Counted from the stretch's first letter, positions 1 to 9,692 are shown. The stretch: DNA of 64,000 nt from Halomonas urmiana (GCF_005780185.1 NZ_VBUI01000009.1:62001-126000); one strand, 5' to 3'. Notes: generated from the sequence alone by a model not told the origin. Made by a program: numbers and translations.

Positions 1-1008
1 CACCAGCTTGTAAGAGAGATCGATCACCGGGGCGTCCGCGGAGACCCCCATCTGGGTGCCCACGCCGAAGGCGTCGATGGGCGCTCCCGCCTCGAGCAGC
101 GCCTCGATCTGGGTTTCGTCCAGACCGCTGCTGGCGACGATCTGCACCTCGTCATGGCCGGCGTCATCGAGCAGGCGTCGCGAGCCCCGGGCCAGCTCGC
201 CCAGGTCGCCGGAGTCGAGCCGGATGGCCTTCACCGCGAGTGCTGGCTCCTCGCGCAGCAGCTCGATCACCTTCTGCACCCCTTCCAGGGTGTCGTGGGT
301 GTCGACCAGTAGGGTGGTGCCGGGATAGTGGCGGGCGAAGGCGAGAAAGGCCTCGCGCTCGCTGTCGTGGGCCAGCACATAGCTGTGGGCCATGGTGCCG
401 TTGAGCGCCAGGTCGTGGCGCAGGCCGCCGAGCACGTTGCTGGTGCCGGAAAGCCCCGCGGCGCGGTAGGCGCGGACCCCGCGCACCGCGGCATCGGTGC
501 CGTGCATGCGGCGCATGCCGAAATCCACCACCGGCCGGCCTCGCGCCGCCATCACGATGCGTACCGCCTTGGACGCCAGCACCGTCTCCAGCTGCACCAG
601 GTTCATCGCCAGGCTCTCGAGGAGCTGGGCCTGGGCGATGGGCGCCTCCACCTCCATCAGCGGTTCGTTGGCGAACACCGGCGTGCCCTCGGGCAGGGTC
701 CAGATATCTCCCTCGAAGCGCCAGTTCGCCAGCCAGTCGAGAAACCCCGCCTCGAAGAGGCCGGTGTCGGCCAGGCGTGAAAGGGCCGTGTCGCCGAAGT
801 GCAGCCGGCTGAGCCGCGCGGCGGCGTGCTGCTGCCCGCAGGCGAGCATGAAGCGACGCTCGGACGGCAGCCGGCGGAAGAACAGGCTGAAGGTGGCCAC
901 CCCGTCCATGGCCTCCTTCCAGTAGGCCTGGGTCATGGTCAGCTGGTAGAGGTCGGTGAGCAGGGCCAGCTCGTCCTCGTCCACCTGCAGCGGGGGCAGT
1001 TCGCTCAT
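1..1008 (-). CDS. pncB: nicotinate phosphoribosyltransferase, 3' end missing
   Basis: Converts nicotinic acid and PRPP to nicotinate mononucleotide in the cytoplasmic NAD salvage pathway. The reading frame is open from an ATG at 1008 to base 1, giving 335 residues before the window ends. The N-terminus (LLTDLYQLTMTQAYW) is the classic NAPRTase opening, and TSNVLGG and IRLDSGDLGELA are conserved substrate-binding stretches. The start overlaps the stop of pncA (ATGA), so the two genes are translationally coupled and catalyse consecutive steps. The C-terminal part lies outside the window. Confidence 0.93.
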   Translation of the reverse strand, partial: MSELPPLQVDEDELALLTDLYQLTMTQAYWKEAMDGVATFSLFFRRLPSERRFMLACGQQHAAARLSRLHFGDTALSRLADTGLFEAGFLDWLANWRFEGDIWTLPEGTPVFANEPLMEVEAPIAQAQLLESLAMNLVQLETVLASKAVRIVMAARGRPVVDFGMRRMHGTDAAVRGVRAYRAAGLSGTSNVLGGLRHDLALNGTMAHSYVLAHDSEREAFLAFARHYPGTTLLVDTHDTLEGVQKVIELLREEPALAVKAIRLDSGDLGELARGSRRLLDDAGHDEVQIVASSGLDETQIEALLEAGAPIDAFGVGTQMGVSADAPVIDLSYKLV

Positions 1009-1571
1009 GGGCGCACCTCAACGTCGGCGTCGGTCAGCTCACAGCGGACGTCGTCCACGGCGTCGGGATCCACCGCGGCGCTGAGGGCCTCGAGCAGGCG
1101 CACCTCGAAGCCCTCACGGCGGGCATCCAGCGCCGTGGCCTTGACGCAGACATCCAGCGCCAGGCCGCATACGATCACCCGCTCGATGCCCTTTTCGCGG
1201 AGATAGCCGGCCAGGCCCGTGCCGTCGAAGGCGGAGTAGGCGTCGGCATCGAAGGCCGTGGCCTTGCTCACCCGCACCGTGTCGGTGGGCAGCGCCAGGT
1301 CGGGATGGAAGGCCGCTCCCTCGGTGTCCTGCACGCAGTGCACGGGCCAGGGGCCGCCGCGATGTTCGAAGCTTGCGTGGTCGACGGGATGCCAGTCCCG
1401 TGAGGCGACGACCAGCGCGCCCGCCGCCCGGGCCGCCTCGATCTCGGCATTGATGGCGGGCACCAGCGCCGCGCCGCCGTTCACGGCCAGGGCGCCGCCC
1501 TCGCAGAAGTCGTTCTGCATATCCACGACGAGCAGCGCGTCGTGGGGATCATAGTGCTCGTTAACGCTCAT
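1005..1571 (-). CDS. pncA: nicotinamidase
   Basis: Hydrolyses nicotinamide to nicotinic acid, feeding the phosphoribosyltransferase encoded immediately downstream. The 188-aa protein has the isochorismatase-fold catalytic triad: Asp in VVDMQNDF, Lys in VSKATAF and the nucleophilic Cys in GLALDVCVKATA. The metal-binding DWHPVDHASF stretch is also present. I chose the ATG at 1571, which has AGAGGT just upstream; a GTG one codon earlier is possible. The stop overlaps the pncB start by four bases. Confidence 0.94.
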   Translation of the reverse strand: MSVNEHYDPHDALLVVDMQNDFCEGGALAVNGGAALVPAINAEIEAARAAGALVVASRDWHPVDHASFEHRGGPWPVHCVQDTEGAAFHPDLALPTDTVRVSKATAFDADAYSAFDGTGLAGYLREKGIERVIVCGLALDVCVKATALDARREGFEVRLLEALSAAVDPDAVDDVRCELTDADVEVRP

Positions 1572-1669
1572 CACGCACCTCTCGGGAGGTCGTTGGGTGT
1601 CCCTCCACAGGGTAGGGGCTGTGACGCCGTTGTTGTAGGGGCCGATCGGTACCCGCCCCGGTCAGCTAC

Positions 1670-2617
1670 TCAATAGCCGGCCCGGGGATCGATGGTGTCG
1701 ATCGGTGTCCCGGCCTCGAAGGCGCGCAGCGCCTCGGCCACCTGATCAAGCGCCTCCTCGAGCGGCGTGGGGCCGGCCATGTGAGGGGTGATCCAGATGC
1801 GCGGATGCGACCAGAGCCGGCTCGACTCGGGCAGCGGCTCCTCGGGGAAGGCGTCGAGCAGTGCGCCGCGCAGCCGGCCCTTCGCCTCGCCCTCGCCATC
1901 GTCCTCACCCAGGGCATCGAGCAGCGCCGCGTCGTCGATCAGGCTGCCGCGGCCGGGGTTGATCAGGCTCGCCCCCTCGGGCAGCCGCGCCAGGGCGGCG
2001 GCATCGATGAGGTGGTGGGTCGAGGGGGTGTCGGGCAGCAGCAGCACCAGGCTCTTCACCGCTGCGAGCAGCGCCTCAAGGCCCGCGTCGCCGTGGTGGC
2101 AGGTGATGCCGGGCAGCGATTTGGGCGAGCGGCTCCAGCCATGCACCGGGAAGCCGTCGGCGGCTACCATGGCCGCTACCTTGGCGCCGATGGCGCCCAG
2201 CCCCAGCACGCCCACCGGCCAGTCGGCCTTGTCGACCACCGCATGTTCCCGCCACTGGTGGCGCGCCTGCTGGCGGCGATAGCGGTCGAAGTCGCGCTGA
2301 AAGTGCAGCAGGCCGTAACGTACGTAATCGCCGATCAGCTCGGCCATGCCGGCATCGCGCAGCTTGACGATCGGCACCCCCTCGGGGAGTCCTGGGTTGT
2401 TCAGCAGGGCATCGACCCCGGCGCCGAGGTTGACGATGCCCTTGAGCGCCACGGGCTCGCCGAGCAGCTCGGAAGAGGGCTTCCACACGGCGAGATAGTC
2501 CGCGCCGCGACGCTGTTCGGCCGGGGCCGCGCTGGTGATCACCTCGGCCTCGGGCAGCCGCCGGGCCAGGGCCTCTCGCCACTGATCGGCGGCGTCGATA
2601 TGGACCAGCACTCGCAT
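1670..2617 (-). CDS. ghrA: glyoxylate/hydroxypyruvate reductase A (D-2-hydroxyacid dehydrogenase)
   Basis: Predicted NAD(P)H-dependent reduction of glyoxylate or hydroxypyruvate to the D-2-hydroxy acid. The 315-aa length fits the GhrA subfamily. The Rossmann nucleotide-binding motif GLGAIG is near residue 140. The catalytic set is visible: Arg in NPGRGSLID, Glu in FPEEPLP and His in TPHMAG. It is transcribed divergently from the ectoine genes, and a GGAGGTCC ribosome site precedes the ATG. The exact substrate cannot be told from sequence. Confidence 0.88.
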   Translation of the reverse strand: MRVLVHIDAADQWREALARRLPEAEVITSAAPAEQRRGADYLAVWKPSSELLGEPVALKGIVNLGAGVDALLNNPGLPEGVPIVKLRDAGMAELIGDYVRYGLLHFQRDFDRYRRQQARHQWREHAVVDKADWPVGVLGLGAIGAKVAAMVAADGFPVHGWSRSPKSLPGITCHHGDAGLEALLAAVKSLVLLLPDTPSTHHLIDAAALARLPEGASLINPGRGSLIDDAALLDALGEDDGEGEAKGRLRGALLDAFPEEPLPESSRLWSHPRIWITPHMAGPTPLEEALDQVAEALRAFEAGTPIDTIDPRAGY

Positions 2618-3070
2618 GGGACCTCCTGAAGAAGATGGACGTTAGCCTCCATCTTCCCGGTTTCGCCGACGCGGGAAAAGCCCCGCTCAGGACGGGACTC
2701 CAGGAGCGCCGAGTCGCGTTCAGTCGCCGTTACGCCTACGATGATCGCGGCCTCGGGCCGTCGGCCTCCGAGCTTTTCGCCACCGAATAAGCGGTGGCCT
2801 GAGAGAGCATATCCTGTCTGCTGACTCCCGTGTGGCCTGGGCGGCGTCACCGTGGGCGTCGGGGCGGTCGTGACGCGGTGTCTGCGCCCCAAGAAATGCT
2901 TGACCGCCTACCATGGGTTGGCAGTAACCTGCCCTTAGATAAGCGATCGACTGCGTGACGCGACCCCGGCCCGTGGCCGGGATGGCATTCGGCAGTAACG
3001 CGGCACCCGGCCCGGCCTTCTCGACGCAGAGAGGGCCGATTTGTTGATAGATGCGATGGCGAGTGGCTTC
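2618..3070. other. intergenic region between ghrA and doeA
   Basis: About 450 bases without a convincing gene; it must carry the divergent promoters of ghrA and the doe genes. A TTGACC hexamer at about 2901 and TAGATA at about 2936 are promoter-like but badly spaced, so I do not call a promoter. GAGGG at 3031-3035 could serve an in-frame TTG at 3041 as a longer doeA start. No recognised operator, RNA gene or mobile element is seen. Confidence 0.4.
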
Positions 3071-4270
3071 ATGATTCAGGTTTCCCTGCCCTTCACTCGT
3101 GAAGAATATGCGACCCGCCTGTGGAAGGTGCGCGCCGAGATGGCCAGCCGCGGCATCGACGTGCTGATCGTCAGCGATCCCTCCAACATGGCCTGGTTGA
3201 CTGGCTACGATGGTTGGTCCTTCTATGTGCATCAGTGCGTGCTGGTCGGCCTGGAAGGGGAGCCGGTGTGGTATGGCCGACGGATGGATGCCAACGGGGC
3301 CCTGCGCACCTGCTGGATCGACCCGGACAACATCACCTACTACCCGGATTACTATGTCCAGAATCCGGACATGCACCCCATGGACTATCTCGCCCAGACC
3401 ATCCTGCCCGACCGTGGCTGGCATGAGGGCGTGGTCGGCATGGAGATGGACAACTACTACTTCTCGGCCAAGGCCTATCTGAGCCTGCTGCGCGAGCTGC
3501 CCCATGCGCGCTTCACGGACGCCAACTCGCTAGTCAACTGGTGTCGGGCGATCAAGTCGCCGCAGGAGATTGAGTACATGCGCGTGGCGGCGAAGATCGT
3601 CGAGGGTATGCACACGCGGATTCTCGAGGTGATCGAGCCGGGCCTGCCCAAGAGCCAGCTGGTCTCGGAGATCTACCGGGTGGCCATCGAGGGCTGGCGC
3701 GACGACCAGGGCAAGATCTACGGTGGTGACTATCCCGCCATCGTGCCGATGCTGCCCACCGGCTCCGATGCCGCCGCTCCGCATCTGACCTGGGACGACA
3801 CCCCGTTTCGCGAGGGTGAGGGCACCTTCTTCGAGATCGCCGGGGTCTTCAAGCGCTACCATGCGCCGATGTCGCGCACCGTCTTCCTGGGCAAGCCGCC
3901 CCAGGAGTTCGTGCGTGCCGAATCGGCGCTGCTCGAGGGCATCGAGAACGGCCTGGCGGTGGCCAAGCCCGGCAATCGCACCGCGGATATCGCCATGGCG
4001 CTGGGCTCGGCCATGGACAAGTACGGCTTCGACCGCGGCGGCGCCCGCTGCGGCTACCCCATCGGCATCAGCTATCCCCCGGACTGGGGCGAGCGCACCA
4101 TGAGCCTGCGTCCCTCGGACGAGACCATCCTGCAGCCGGGCATGACTTTCCATTTCATGCCGGGCCTGTGGGAGGACGACTGGGGCCTGGAGATCACCGA
4201 GAGCATCCTGATCACCGAGACCGGCTGCGAGACGCTGGCTGACTTCCCGCGCCAGCTCTTCGTGCGCTAA
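3071..4270 (+). CDS. doeA: ectoine hydrolase (DoeA/EutD)
   Basis: Opens the ectoine ring to N-acetyl-2,4-diaminobutyrate, the first step of ectoine use as carbon and nitrogen source. The protein belongs to the M24 peptidase/creatinase fold and carries stretches I recognise from Halomonas elongata DoeA (SDPSNMAWLTGYDGWSFYV near the N-terminus, then WYGRR and DNYYFSAKA). From the ATG at 3071 it is 399 aa, the length of characterised DoeA. In-frame starts at 3056 (ATG) and 3041 (TTG, with a GAGGG site) would add 5 or 10 residues. It is followed by doeB and doeX on the same strand. Confidence 0.93.
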   Translation: MIQVSLPFTREEYATRLWKVRAEMASRGIDVLIVSDPSNMAWLTGYDGWSFYVHQCVLVGLEGEPVWYGRRMDANGALRTCWIDPDNITYYPDYYVQNPDMHPMDYLAQTILPDRGWHEGVVGMEMDNYYFSAKAYLSLLRELPHARFTDANSLVNWCRAIKSPQEIEYMRVAAKIVEGMHTRILEVIEPGLPKSQLVSEIYRVAIEGWRDDQGKIYGGDYPAIVPMLPTGSDAAAPHLTWDDTPFREGEGTFFEIAGVFKRYHAPMSRTVFLGKPPQEFVRAESALLEGIENGLAVAKPGNRTADIAMALGSAMDKYGFDRGGARCGYPIGISYPPDWGERTMSLRPSDETILQPGMTFHFMPGLWEDDWGLEITESILITETGCETLADFPRQLFVR

Positions 4271-4416
4271 ACATGCAAGAAGCTCGGCCTGCCTCAACAA
4301 GTAACGAGGGGTGCTGGGGGCAGATCGAAGAGGGAACTAAGAATCTGCCCTCAGATCAGCCCCGAGTGGCATAGAAGCCATGATGCCCATGCCACACGAG
4401 AACAAGGAGTTTCACC

Positions 4417-5430
4417 ATGACCAAGCGTCCCAGCCCCATCAGCGCCACCGTCGACTTCGACGCCGACGGCGTGCAGCACGGCTTCCTGAAGCTGCCGATC
4501 TCCAACGACGAGTCGGCCTGGGGGGCGGTGATGATCCCGATCACCGTGGTCAAGAACGGCCAGGGCCCGACGGCGCTGCTGACCGGCGGCAACCACGGCG
4601 ACGAGTACGAGGGCATCACCGCGCTGATGAAGCTCTCAAGCGACCTCGAGGCGGGCGACGTCCAGGGCCGGGTGATCATCGTGCCGATGATGAACGTGCC
4701 GGCGGCGATGGCCGGCCGGCGCACCTCGCCGATGGACGGCGGCAACCTCAACCGCAGCTTCCCCGGCGACCCGGACGGCAGCGTGACCGAGAAGATCGCC
4801 GACTACTTCACCCGGGTGGTGGTGCCGATGAGCGACGTGGTGCTCGACCTGCACTCCGGCGGACGCACCCTGGACATCATCCCATTCGGCGCCTCCCACG
4901 TGCTCGACAATCCCGACCAGCAGCGCCAGGCGCTGGAAGGGGCCAAGGCCTTCGGGGCGCCCTACGCCATGATGATGTTCGAGCTCGATGCCGAGGCGCT
5001 ATTCGATACCGCGGTGGAACGCCAGGGCAAGATCTTCGTGGCCACCGAGCTAGGCGGCGGCGGCACCTCCACGCCGGAGAGCCTGGCGATCACCGAGCGC
5101 GGCGTGCGCAACTTTCTGATCCACTATGGGCTGATCGAGGGGCAGGTGGAAATGCCCACCGAGCTCCAGGTCTACCTCGACATGCCCGATGCTAGCTGCT
5201 ATGTGCAGAGCGAGCATTCCGGCCTGCTGGAGCTGACCCTGGCGCTGGGCGAGGCGGTGGAGCAGGGCCAGGTGATCGCCCGGGTCTACGACATGACCCG
5301 CAGCGGCACGCCGCCGGTGGAGTACCGCGCCGAGCGCAACGGCATCCTCGCCGCCCGGCGCTTCCCGGCACAGGTCAACATGGGTGATACCATTGCGGTG
5401 ATTGCCGAGGTCGTCGACTCGCTCGGCTGA
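4417..5430 (+). CDS. doeB: N-acetyl-L-2,4-diaminobutyrate deacetylase (DoeB/EutE)
   Basis: Removes the acetyl group from the DoeA product to give L-2,4-diaminobutyrate. It is a succinylglutamate desuccinylase/aspartoacylase-family zinc hydrolase of 337 aa. The zinc-binding GGNHGDEYEG (His and Glu ligands) lies near residue 52 and the third-ligand region DLHSGG near residue 147. An AAGGAG site just upstream of the ATG at 4417 is strong. It lies 146 bases after doeA, and its stop is 17 bases from doeX, as expected for an operon. Confidence 0.94.
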   Translation: MTKRPSPISATVDFDADGVQHGFLKLPISNDESAWGAVMIPITVVKNGQGPTALLTGGNHGDEYEGITALMKLSSDLEAGDVQGRVIIVPMMNVPAAMAGRRTSPMDGGNLNRSFPGDPDGSVTEKIADYFTRVVVPMSDVVLDLHSGGRTLDIIPFGASHVLDNPDQQRQALEGAKAFGAPYAMMMFELDAEALFDTAVERQGKIFVATELGGGGTSTPESLAITERGVRNFLIHYGLIEGQVEMPTELQVYLDMPDASCYVQSEHSGLLELTLALGEAVEQGQVIARVYDMTRSGTPPVEYRAERNGILAARRFPAQVNMGDTIAVIAEVVDSLG

Positions 5431-5447
5431 ACAGGACAGAGAGACGC

Positions 5448-5921
5448 ATGAAGCTCGATCGTTACGATCTGAAGATCCTCGAGATCCTGTCCCGAGACGG
5501 ACGCATCACCAAGTCGAAGCTGGCCGAGGCGATCAACCTCTCCGTCAGTCCCTGCTGGGAACGGGTGCGCCGGCTCGAGAAGGCCGGCATCATCGAGGGC
5601 TATTCGGCGCGCATCAATCCCGACGCGCTGGTCAAGCGCACCCCGGTGTGGGTGCAGATCGAGCTCAAGGCGCACAACGCCGAGAGCTTCGCCCGCTTCG
5701 AGGTCCTGGTCCACGCCACCCCCGAGGTCACCGAGTGCGTGGCCGTCGGCGGTGGCGTCGACTACCTGATCAAATTCGAGACCGATTCCATCGACGCCTA
5801 CCAGCGCCGCATGGATGCCTGGCTGACCGGCGAGGCCGGTATCGAGCGCTACTTCACCTACATCGTCACCAAGACGGTGAAGCGTCCCTCCCTGGGGTTT
5901 CGCCCCGACGATCTCGCCTGA
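5448..5921 (+). CDS. doeX: Lrp/AsnC-family regulator of ectoine catabolism (DoeX)
   Basis: Transcriptional regulator of the feast/famine (Lrp/AsnC) family, 157 aa. The N-terminal winged helix-turn-helix (LKILEILSRDGRITKSKLAE onward) is followed by a RAM ligand-binding domain from about residue 65. The position directly after doeB matches DoeX of H. elongata, where it is linked to the doe genes. No EnuR (MocR-type) regulator is seen in the window, so DoeX is the only obvious local controller. Confidence 0.9.
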   Translation: MKLDRYDLKILEILSRDGRITKSKLAEAINLSVSPCWERVRRLEKAGIIEGYSARINPDALVKRTPVWVQIELKAHNAESFARFEVLVHATPEVTECVAVGGGVDYLIKFETDSIDAYQRRMDAWLTGEAGIERYFTYIVTKTVKRPSLGFRPDDLA

Positions 5922-5993
5922 GCGCATTTCGGCCGACCGCGATGTCAGCGTTGATGTGATGTAGGGACATGTGTCATAAGCTGGTATTGGAGG

Positions 5994-6009
5994 GTGGGCG
6001 TGTGCCCAC
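5994..6009. other. short hairpin downstream of doeX
   Basis: A six-base-pair stem GTGGGC/GCCCAC with a four-base loop lies in the 185-base gap between doeX and the next gene. It has no T-tract, so it is at best a weak terminator or an RNA-processing structure. The rest of the gap shows no gene. Confidence 0.25.
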
Positions 6010-6106
6010 TCGGCCGGGCGATCCTACCGGCATGCATCCGCTGGTGCCGGTTCGTGTTCGATAGTGCCCCGGAAGTGTTCAAGATCGCCTGACGCAGAGA
6101 GCTCCT

Positions 6107-6976
6107 ATGTCCTATTTCACGATTGCCGGGGTGCAGATGCACGCCCTGCACCACGGTGATAACACCGAGGCCATGCGCCACCGCATCGACGTGCTGATGA
6201 GTCGCTTCCCTCAGGTACAGATGGTGCTGTTCAGCGAACTGATGCCGATGGGGGCCTCGCCGCACCATGCGCAACCGCTGCCCAACGACGCCGAGGCGCT
6301 GTTCTGCCAGATCGCCGAGCAGCATCGCATCTGGCTGATTCCCGGCTCGATGTTCGAGCAGACCCCGGACGGCATCTACAACACCCTGTCGGTGATCAAC
6401 CCCCATGGCCAGGTGGTGTCCCGCTTTCGCAAGATGTTCCCCTTCCGCCCCTACGAGGCGGGCGTGGAGAGCGGCAGCGAGTTCGTCGTCTTCGACGTGC
6501 CCAACGTGGCGCGCTTCGGGGTCTCGATCTGCTACGACATGTGGTTCCCCGAGACCACCCGCACCCTGGCCGCCATGGGCGCCGAGGTAATCCTGCACCC
6601 GACCATGACCGACACCATCGATCGCGACATCGAGCTGTCCATTGCGCGTACCAATGCGGCGGTCAACCAGTGTTACTTCTTCGACATCAACGGCGCCGGC
6701 GCCATCGGCAACGGCCGCTCCATCGTGGTGGGTCCCTCCGGTGACGTCATTCACCAGGCCGGCACCGGCGAGGAGGTCATGCCGATCGAGGTCGATCTCA
6801 ATCGCGTGCGCCGCGAGCGCGAGACCGGTCTGCGCGGCCTGGGCCAGCCGCTGAAGAGCTTCCGCGATCGCAAGGTCGACTTCTCGCTGTATCGCAGCGA
6901 GAGCGGCTCGAGCCCGTTCCTCGATACCCTCGGGCCGCTGGCCAAGCCGGTTCGAGCCGACATCGAGGAGTACTGA
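6107..6976 (+). CDS. nitrilase-superfamily carbon-nitrogen hydrolase
   Basis: Predicted cytoplasmic amidase hydrolysing a small amide or carbamoyl substrate, which is unknown. The 289-aa protein carries the full Glu-Lys-Cys catalytic triad: E44 in FSELMPMG, K109 in FRKMFPF and C142 in SICYDMWFPE. It begins a run of four same-strand genes inserted between doeX and doeC. It is not part of the ectoine pathway as described, so the assignment stops at family level. A role in releasing ammonia or an amine from the product of the neighbouring ligase is conceivable but unproven. Confidence 0.85.
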   Translation: MSYFTIAGVQMHALHHGDNTEAMRHRIDVLMSRFPQVQMVLFSELMPMGASPHHAQPLPNDAEALFCQIAEQHRIWLIPGSMFEQTPDGIYNTLSVINPHGQVVSRFRKMFPFRPYEAGVESGSEFVVFDVPNVARFGVSICYDMWFPETTRTLAAMGAEVILHPTMTDTIDRDIELSIARTNAAVNQCYFFDINGAGAIGNGRSIVVGPSGDVIHQAGTGEEVMPIEVDLNRVRRERETGLRGLGQPLKSFRDRKVDFSLYRSESGSSPFLDTLGPLAKPVRADIEEY

Positions 6977-7014
6977 CCCCTCGCCTGTGGGCGGTGCAGT
7001 GAAAAGGAGATGCC

Positions 7015-8598
7015 ATGCTGGAGCCACTGCTTCGATTGCTGCGCCGCCTGTTCCGCAACACCCCGGCGGCCCCTGCCGCGCACCAGGCGCCCGGCGCCTC
7101 CCCCGTACCCGATGGAGCGACCACGATGAGCAAAATAACAACCATTGCCGACGTACGCCGCCACTTCCTCAATAATAAGGAGCCGATTTACTTCATCTCG
7201 GCCACCAACTTCAACCTGCTGGGGATCGGCGACTGGGTCGGCAACTTTCGCCACATCAACTACATCGACTGCTTCGAGGGCCAGCAGCGCAACGTCTTCG
7301 TGCCGAAGGAGAAGTTTCCCCGCGACTTCGAGAGCATCGAGGACATCAACAACTACCTCCTCGAACACAAGGAGGTCATCGACTTCATCCAGTCCCGCGC
7401 CCAGGGCGGGAACGCCGGCGTGGCGGCCTTCCTGATGTTCGACGAGCACACTGAGGAGGTCTGCGAGCAGCTCGGCCTCAAGGTGGCGTTCCCGCCGGCC
7501 AAGCTGCGCTCGCGGATGGACAACAAGATCGAGACGGTGCGCATCGGCAACAAGGCCGGCGTGCCCAGCGTACCCAACGTGCTGGCCAAGGTGGGCAGCT
7601 ACCAGGAGCTGTGCGAGGTCAGCCGGGAGCTCGGCGACGATCTGGTAGTGCAGACCGCCTTCGGCGACTCCGGCCACACCACCTTCTTCATCGCCAACGA
7701 AGACGACTACTACAAGCACGCCGAGGAGATCGAGGCCGAGTCCGAGGTCAAGATCATGAAGCGCATCAACTGCCGCGGCTCGGCCATCGAGGCCTGTGCG
7801 ACCCGCTGCGGCACCGTGGTCGGCCCGCTGATGACCGAACTGGTCGGCTTCAAGACGCTGACCCCCTACAAGGGCGGCTGGTGCGGCAACGAGATGTTCG
7901 CCGGCGCCTTCGATCAGTCGGTCCGTGACAAGGCCCGCGAGTACACCTTCCAGTTCGGCGAGGCGCTGCGCGAGGAAGGCTATCGCGGCTACTTCGAGCT
8001 CGACTTCCTGATCGACATGGACAACGGCGAGGTCTATCTCGGTGAACTCAATCCGCGGGTGACCGGGGCCAGCTCGCTGACCAACGTGGCGGCCTTCGCC
8101 CACTCCGACATCCCGCTGTTCCTGTTCCACCTGCTGGAGTTCTCCGACGTCGACTTCGATCTCGACATCAACGAGATCAACGAGCGTTGGGCGCATCCGG
8201 AGAGCGTCGACAGCTGGAGCCAGCTGGTGATCAAGCACACCGACGAGAGCGTCGATCTGCTGACCCAGGCACCGCGCACCGGGGTCTGGAAGATGGCCGA
8301 CGACGGCAGCATCGGCTATCACCACTACAACTATCACCCCCACGCCGCCGAGGACGACAGCGAAGGCTTCTTCCTGCGTATCAGCGGGGCGGGTGACTTC
8401 CGCTACGAGGGCGCCGATCTCGGCATCCTGATCACCCGTGGGCGCCTAATGGACGACGACTTCCAGCTCAACGCGCGCGCCAAGGCGTGGATCGACGGCA
8501 TCCGCGGCCAGTATGCGGGGCAGTCGCTTCAGGATCCGGTGGTGGAGGAGGTGGCCGTCAGCCACGCCGTCGGCGGCGGCAACTTCAAGATCCTGTGA
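7015..8598 (+). CDS. ATP-grasp ligase of unknown substrate
   Basis: A 527-aa carboxylate-amine/thiol ligase-like protein with an ATP-grasp fold. The C-terminal metal-binding part is visible at GYFELDFLIDMDNGEVYLGE followed by LNPRVTGASS, the acidic and Asn residues that hold Mg-ATP in this fold. It resembles proteins often labelled biotin carboxylase-like, but no biotin carboxyl carrier is near. An AAAAGGAG site fixes the start at 7015, adding a 37-residue Arg/Pro/Ala-rich leader before MSKITTIADV; an internal ATG at 7126 is the alternative. It is the second gene of the four-gene cassette. Confidence 0.82.
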   Translation: MLEPLLRLLRRLFRNTPAAPAAHQAPGASPVPDGATTMSKITTIADVRRHFLNNKEPIYFISATNFNLLGIGDWVGNFRHINYIDCFEGQQRNVFVPKEKFPRDFESIEDINNYLLEHKEVIDFIQSRAQGGNAGVAAFLMFDEHTEEVCEQLGLKVAFPPAKLRSRMDNKIETVRIGNKAGVPSVPNVLAKVGSYQELCEVSRELGDDLVVQTAFGDSGHTTFFIANEDDYYKHAEEIEAESEVKIMKRINCRGSAIEACATRCGTVVGPLMTELVGFKTLTPYKGGWCGNEMFAGAFDQSVRDKAREYTFQFGEALREEGYRGYFELDFLIDMDNGEVYLGELNPRVTGASSLTNVAAFAHSDIPLFLFHLLEFSDVDFDLDINEINERWAHPESVDSWSQLVIKHTDESVDLLTQAPRTGVWKMADDGSIGYHHYNYHPHAAEDDSEGFFLRISGAGDFRYEGADLGILITRGRLMDDDFQLNARAKAWIDGIRGQYAGQSLQDPVVEEVAVSHAVGGGNFKIL

Positions 8599-8645
8599 AT
8601 ACCGGGATCGGTTCCCCATCGTCGCGGGAGGTACCGCCGGGCGAC

Positions 8646-9644
8646 ATGGACAAGATGCTCGATTTTCGGACCGTGCGCGAGGCGACGGCGGGGCCGCGTT
8701 GGCAGGCGCTGTTCGAGTACCACTGGCCGGCCTACGAGCAGTGGTACTTGAGCGAGGGAGAGCGTGAGCGGCCGGGGTATCTCGCCTGCTACAACGCCCT
8801 TCGTCAGCACATGCCGGAACTGCTCGACACCTATCGTGCGCTCTGCGAGCTAGCCGGCGGGGGAGACCTCGCCGCGCGTTTCCTGAGCCTCTACCAGCCG
8901 CCGCCCTACATCACCGGTTGCTCCCAGGCGGTGCTGGCCAGTCCCGCATCCACGGTGCTGGCGCGTAACTACGACTACCCCCCGGAGCTCTGCGAGGGGA
9001 CCATTCTCTACACGCACTGGAACGCACGGCGGGTGATCGCCATGACCGACTGCCTGTGGGGCGTGCTCGACGGCATGAACGACCGCGGGCTCGCCGTGTC
9101 ACTAGCCTTCGGCGGGCGCAAGACGGTGGGCCAGGGCTTCGGCGCGCCGATCATCCTGCGCTACCTGCTGGAGTTCTGCGACAGCGTGCCCGAGGCAGCC
9201 GAGGTGCTGGCGCGGATCCCCACCCACATGGCCTACAACATCACCGTGGCCGACGCCGCCGGCCGTTACGTCACGGCGATGATCGGTCCGGATCGTCGCG
9301 CCAGCATCCGGCGGGTGCCGGTGGCGACCAATCACCAGAAGAAGATCGAGTGGTATGCCCACGCCTTGGCCTCGGAGACGCTGATCCGCGAGCGCCAGCT
9401 GTCGATCCTGGTGGACGACGAGGCCACCACCGAGGAGCGACTGATTGCCGCCTTCTCGTCGCCGCCGCTGTTTCGCCACGACTATCGCCGCGGCCTGGGG
9501 ACGGTTTATACCGCGGTCTATCGTCCCGCGACGGGGCGTGCGGAGTTTCACTGGCCCGGCCTGACCCTCGACTTGAGTTTCGATCACTTCCCCGAGGAGC
9601 GAGTCACCGTGCGCTACGGGGCGCGCGGCCTGCCTGCCGGTTGA
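8646..9644 (+). CDS. C45/acyl-CoA:6-APA acyltransferase-like Ntn hydrolase
   Basis: The 332-aa protein has the signature of the C45 (AAT, choloylglycine hydrolase-like) Ntn hydrolases: a Cys nucleophile after Gly (C92 in YITGCSQAVL), followed by the LARNYDY motif about 17 residues later. Members cleave or form linear amide bonds, often after self-cleavage that exposes the Cys. The substrate is unknown. It lies 47 bases after the ATP-grasp gene and before a decarboxylase, suggesting a pathway that makes and breaks amide bonds to an amine. The start at 8646 is the first ATG after the upstream stop; no strong ribosome site decides it. Confidence 0.8.
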   Translation: MDKMLDFRTVREATAGPRWQALFEYHWPAYEQWYLSEGERERPGYLACYNALRQHMPELLDTYRALCELAGGGDLAARFLSLYQPPPYITGCSQAVLASPASTVLARNYDYPPELCEGTILYTHWNARRVIAMTDCLWGVLDGMNDRGLAVSLAFGGRKTVGQGFGAPIILRYLLEFCDSVPEAAEVLARIPTHMAYNITVADAAGRYVTAMIGPDRRASIRRVPVATNHQKKIEWYAHALASETLIRERQLSILVDDEATTEERLIAAFSSPPLFRHDYRRGLGTVYTAVYRPATGRAEFHWPGLTLDLSFDHFPEERVTVRYGARGLPAG

Positions 9645-9692
9645 TCCCGGCTCGCTCGCCGTCGCGCTGCGTTTTAATAACAACGAACATGG

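Noticed and set aside
2915-2935. Sigma-54 promoter candidate before doeA (TGGCAG...CTGC)
   Set aside because: The GG and GC elements are nine rather than ten bases apart and the flanks do not match.
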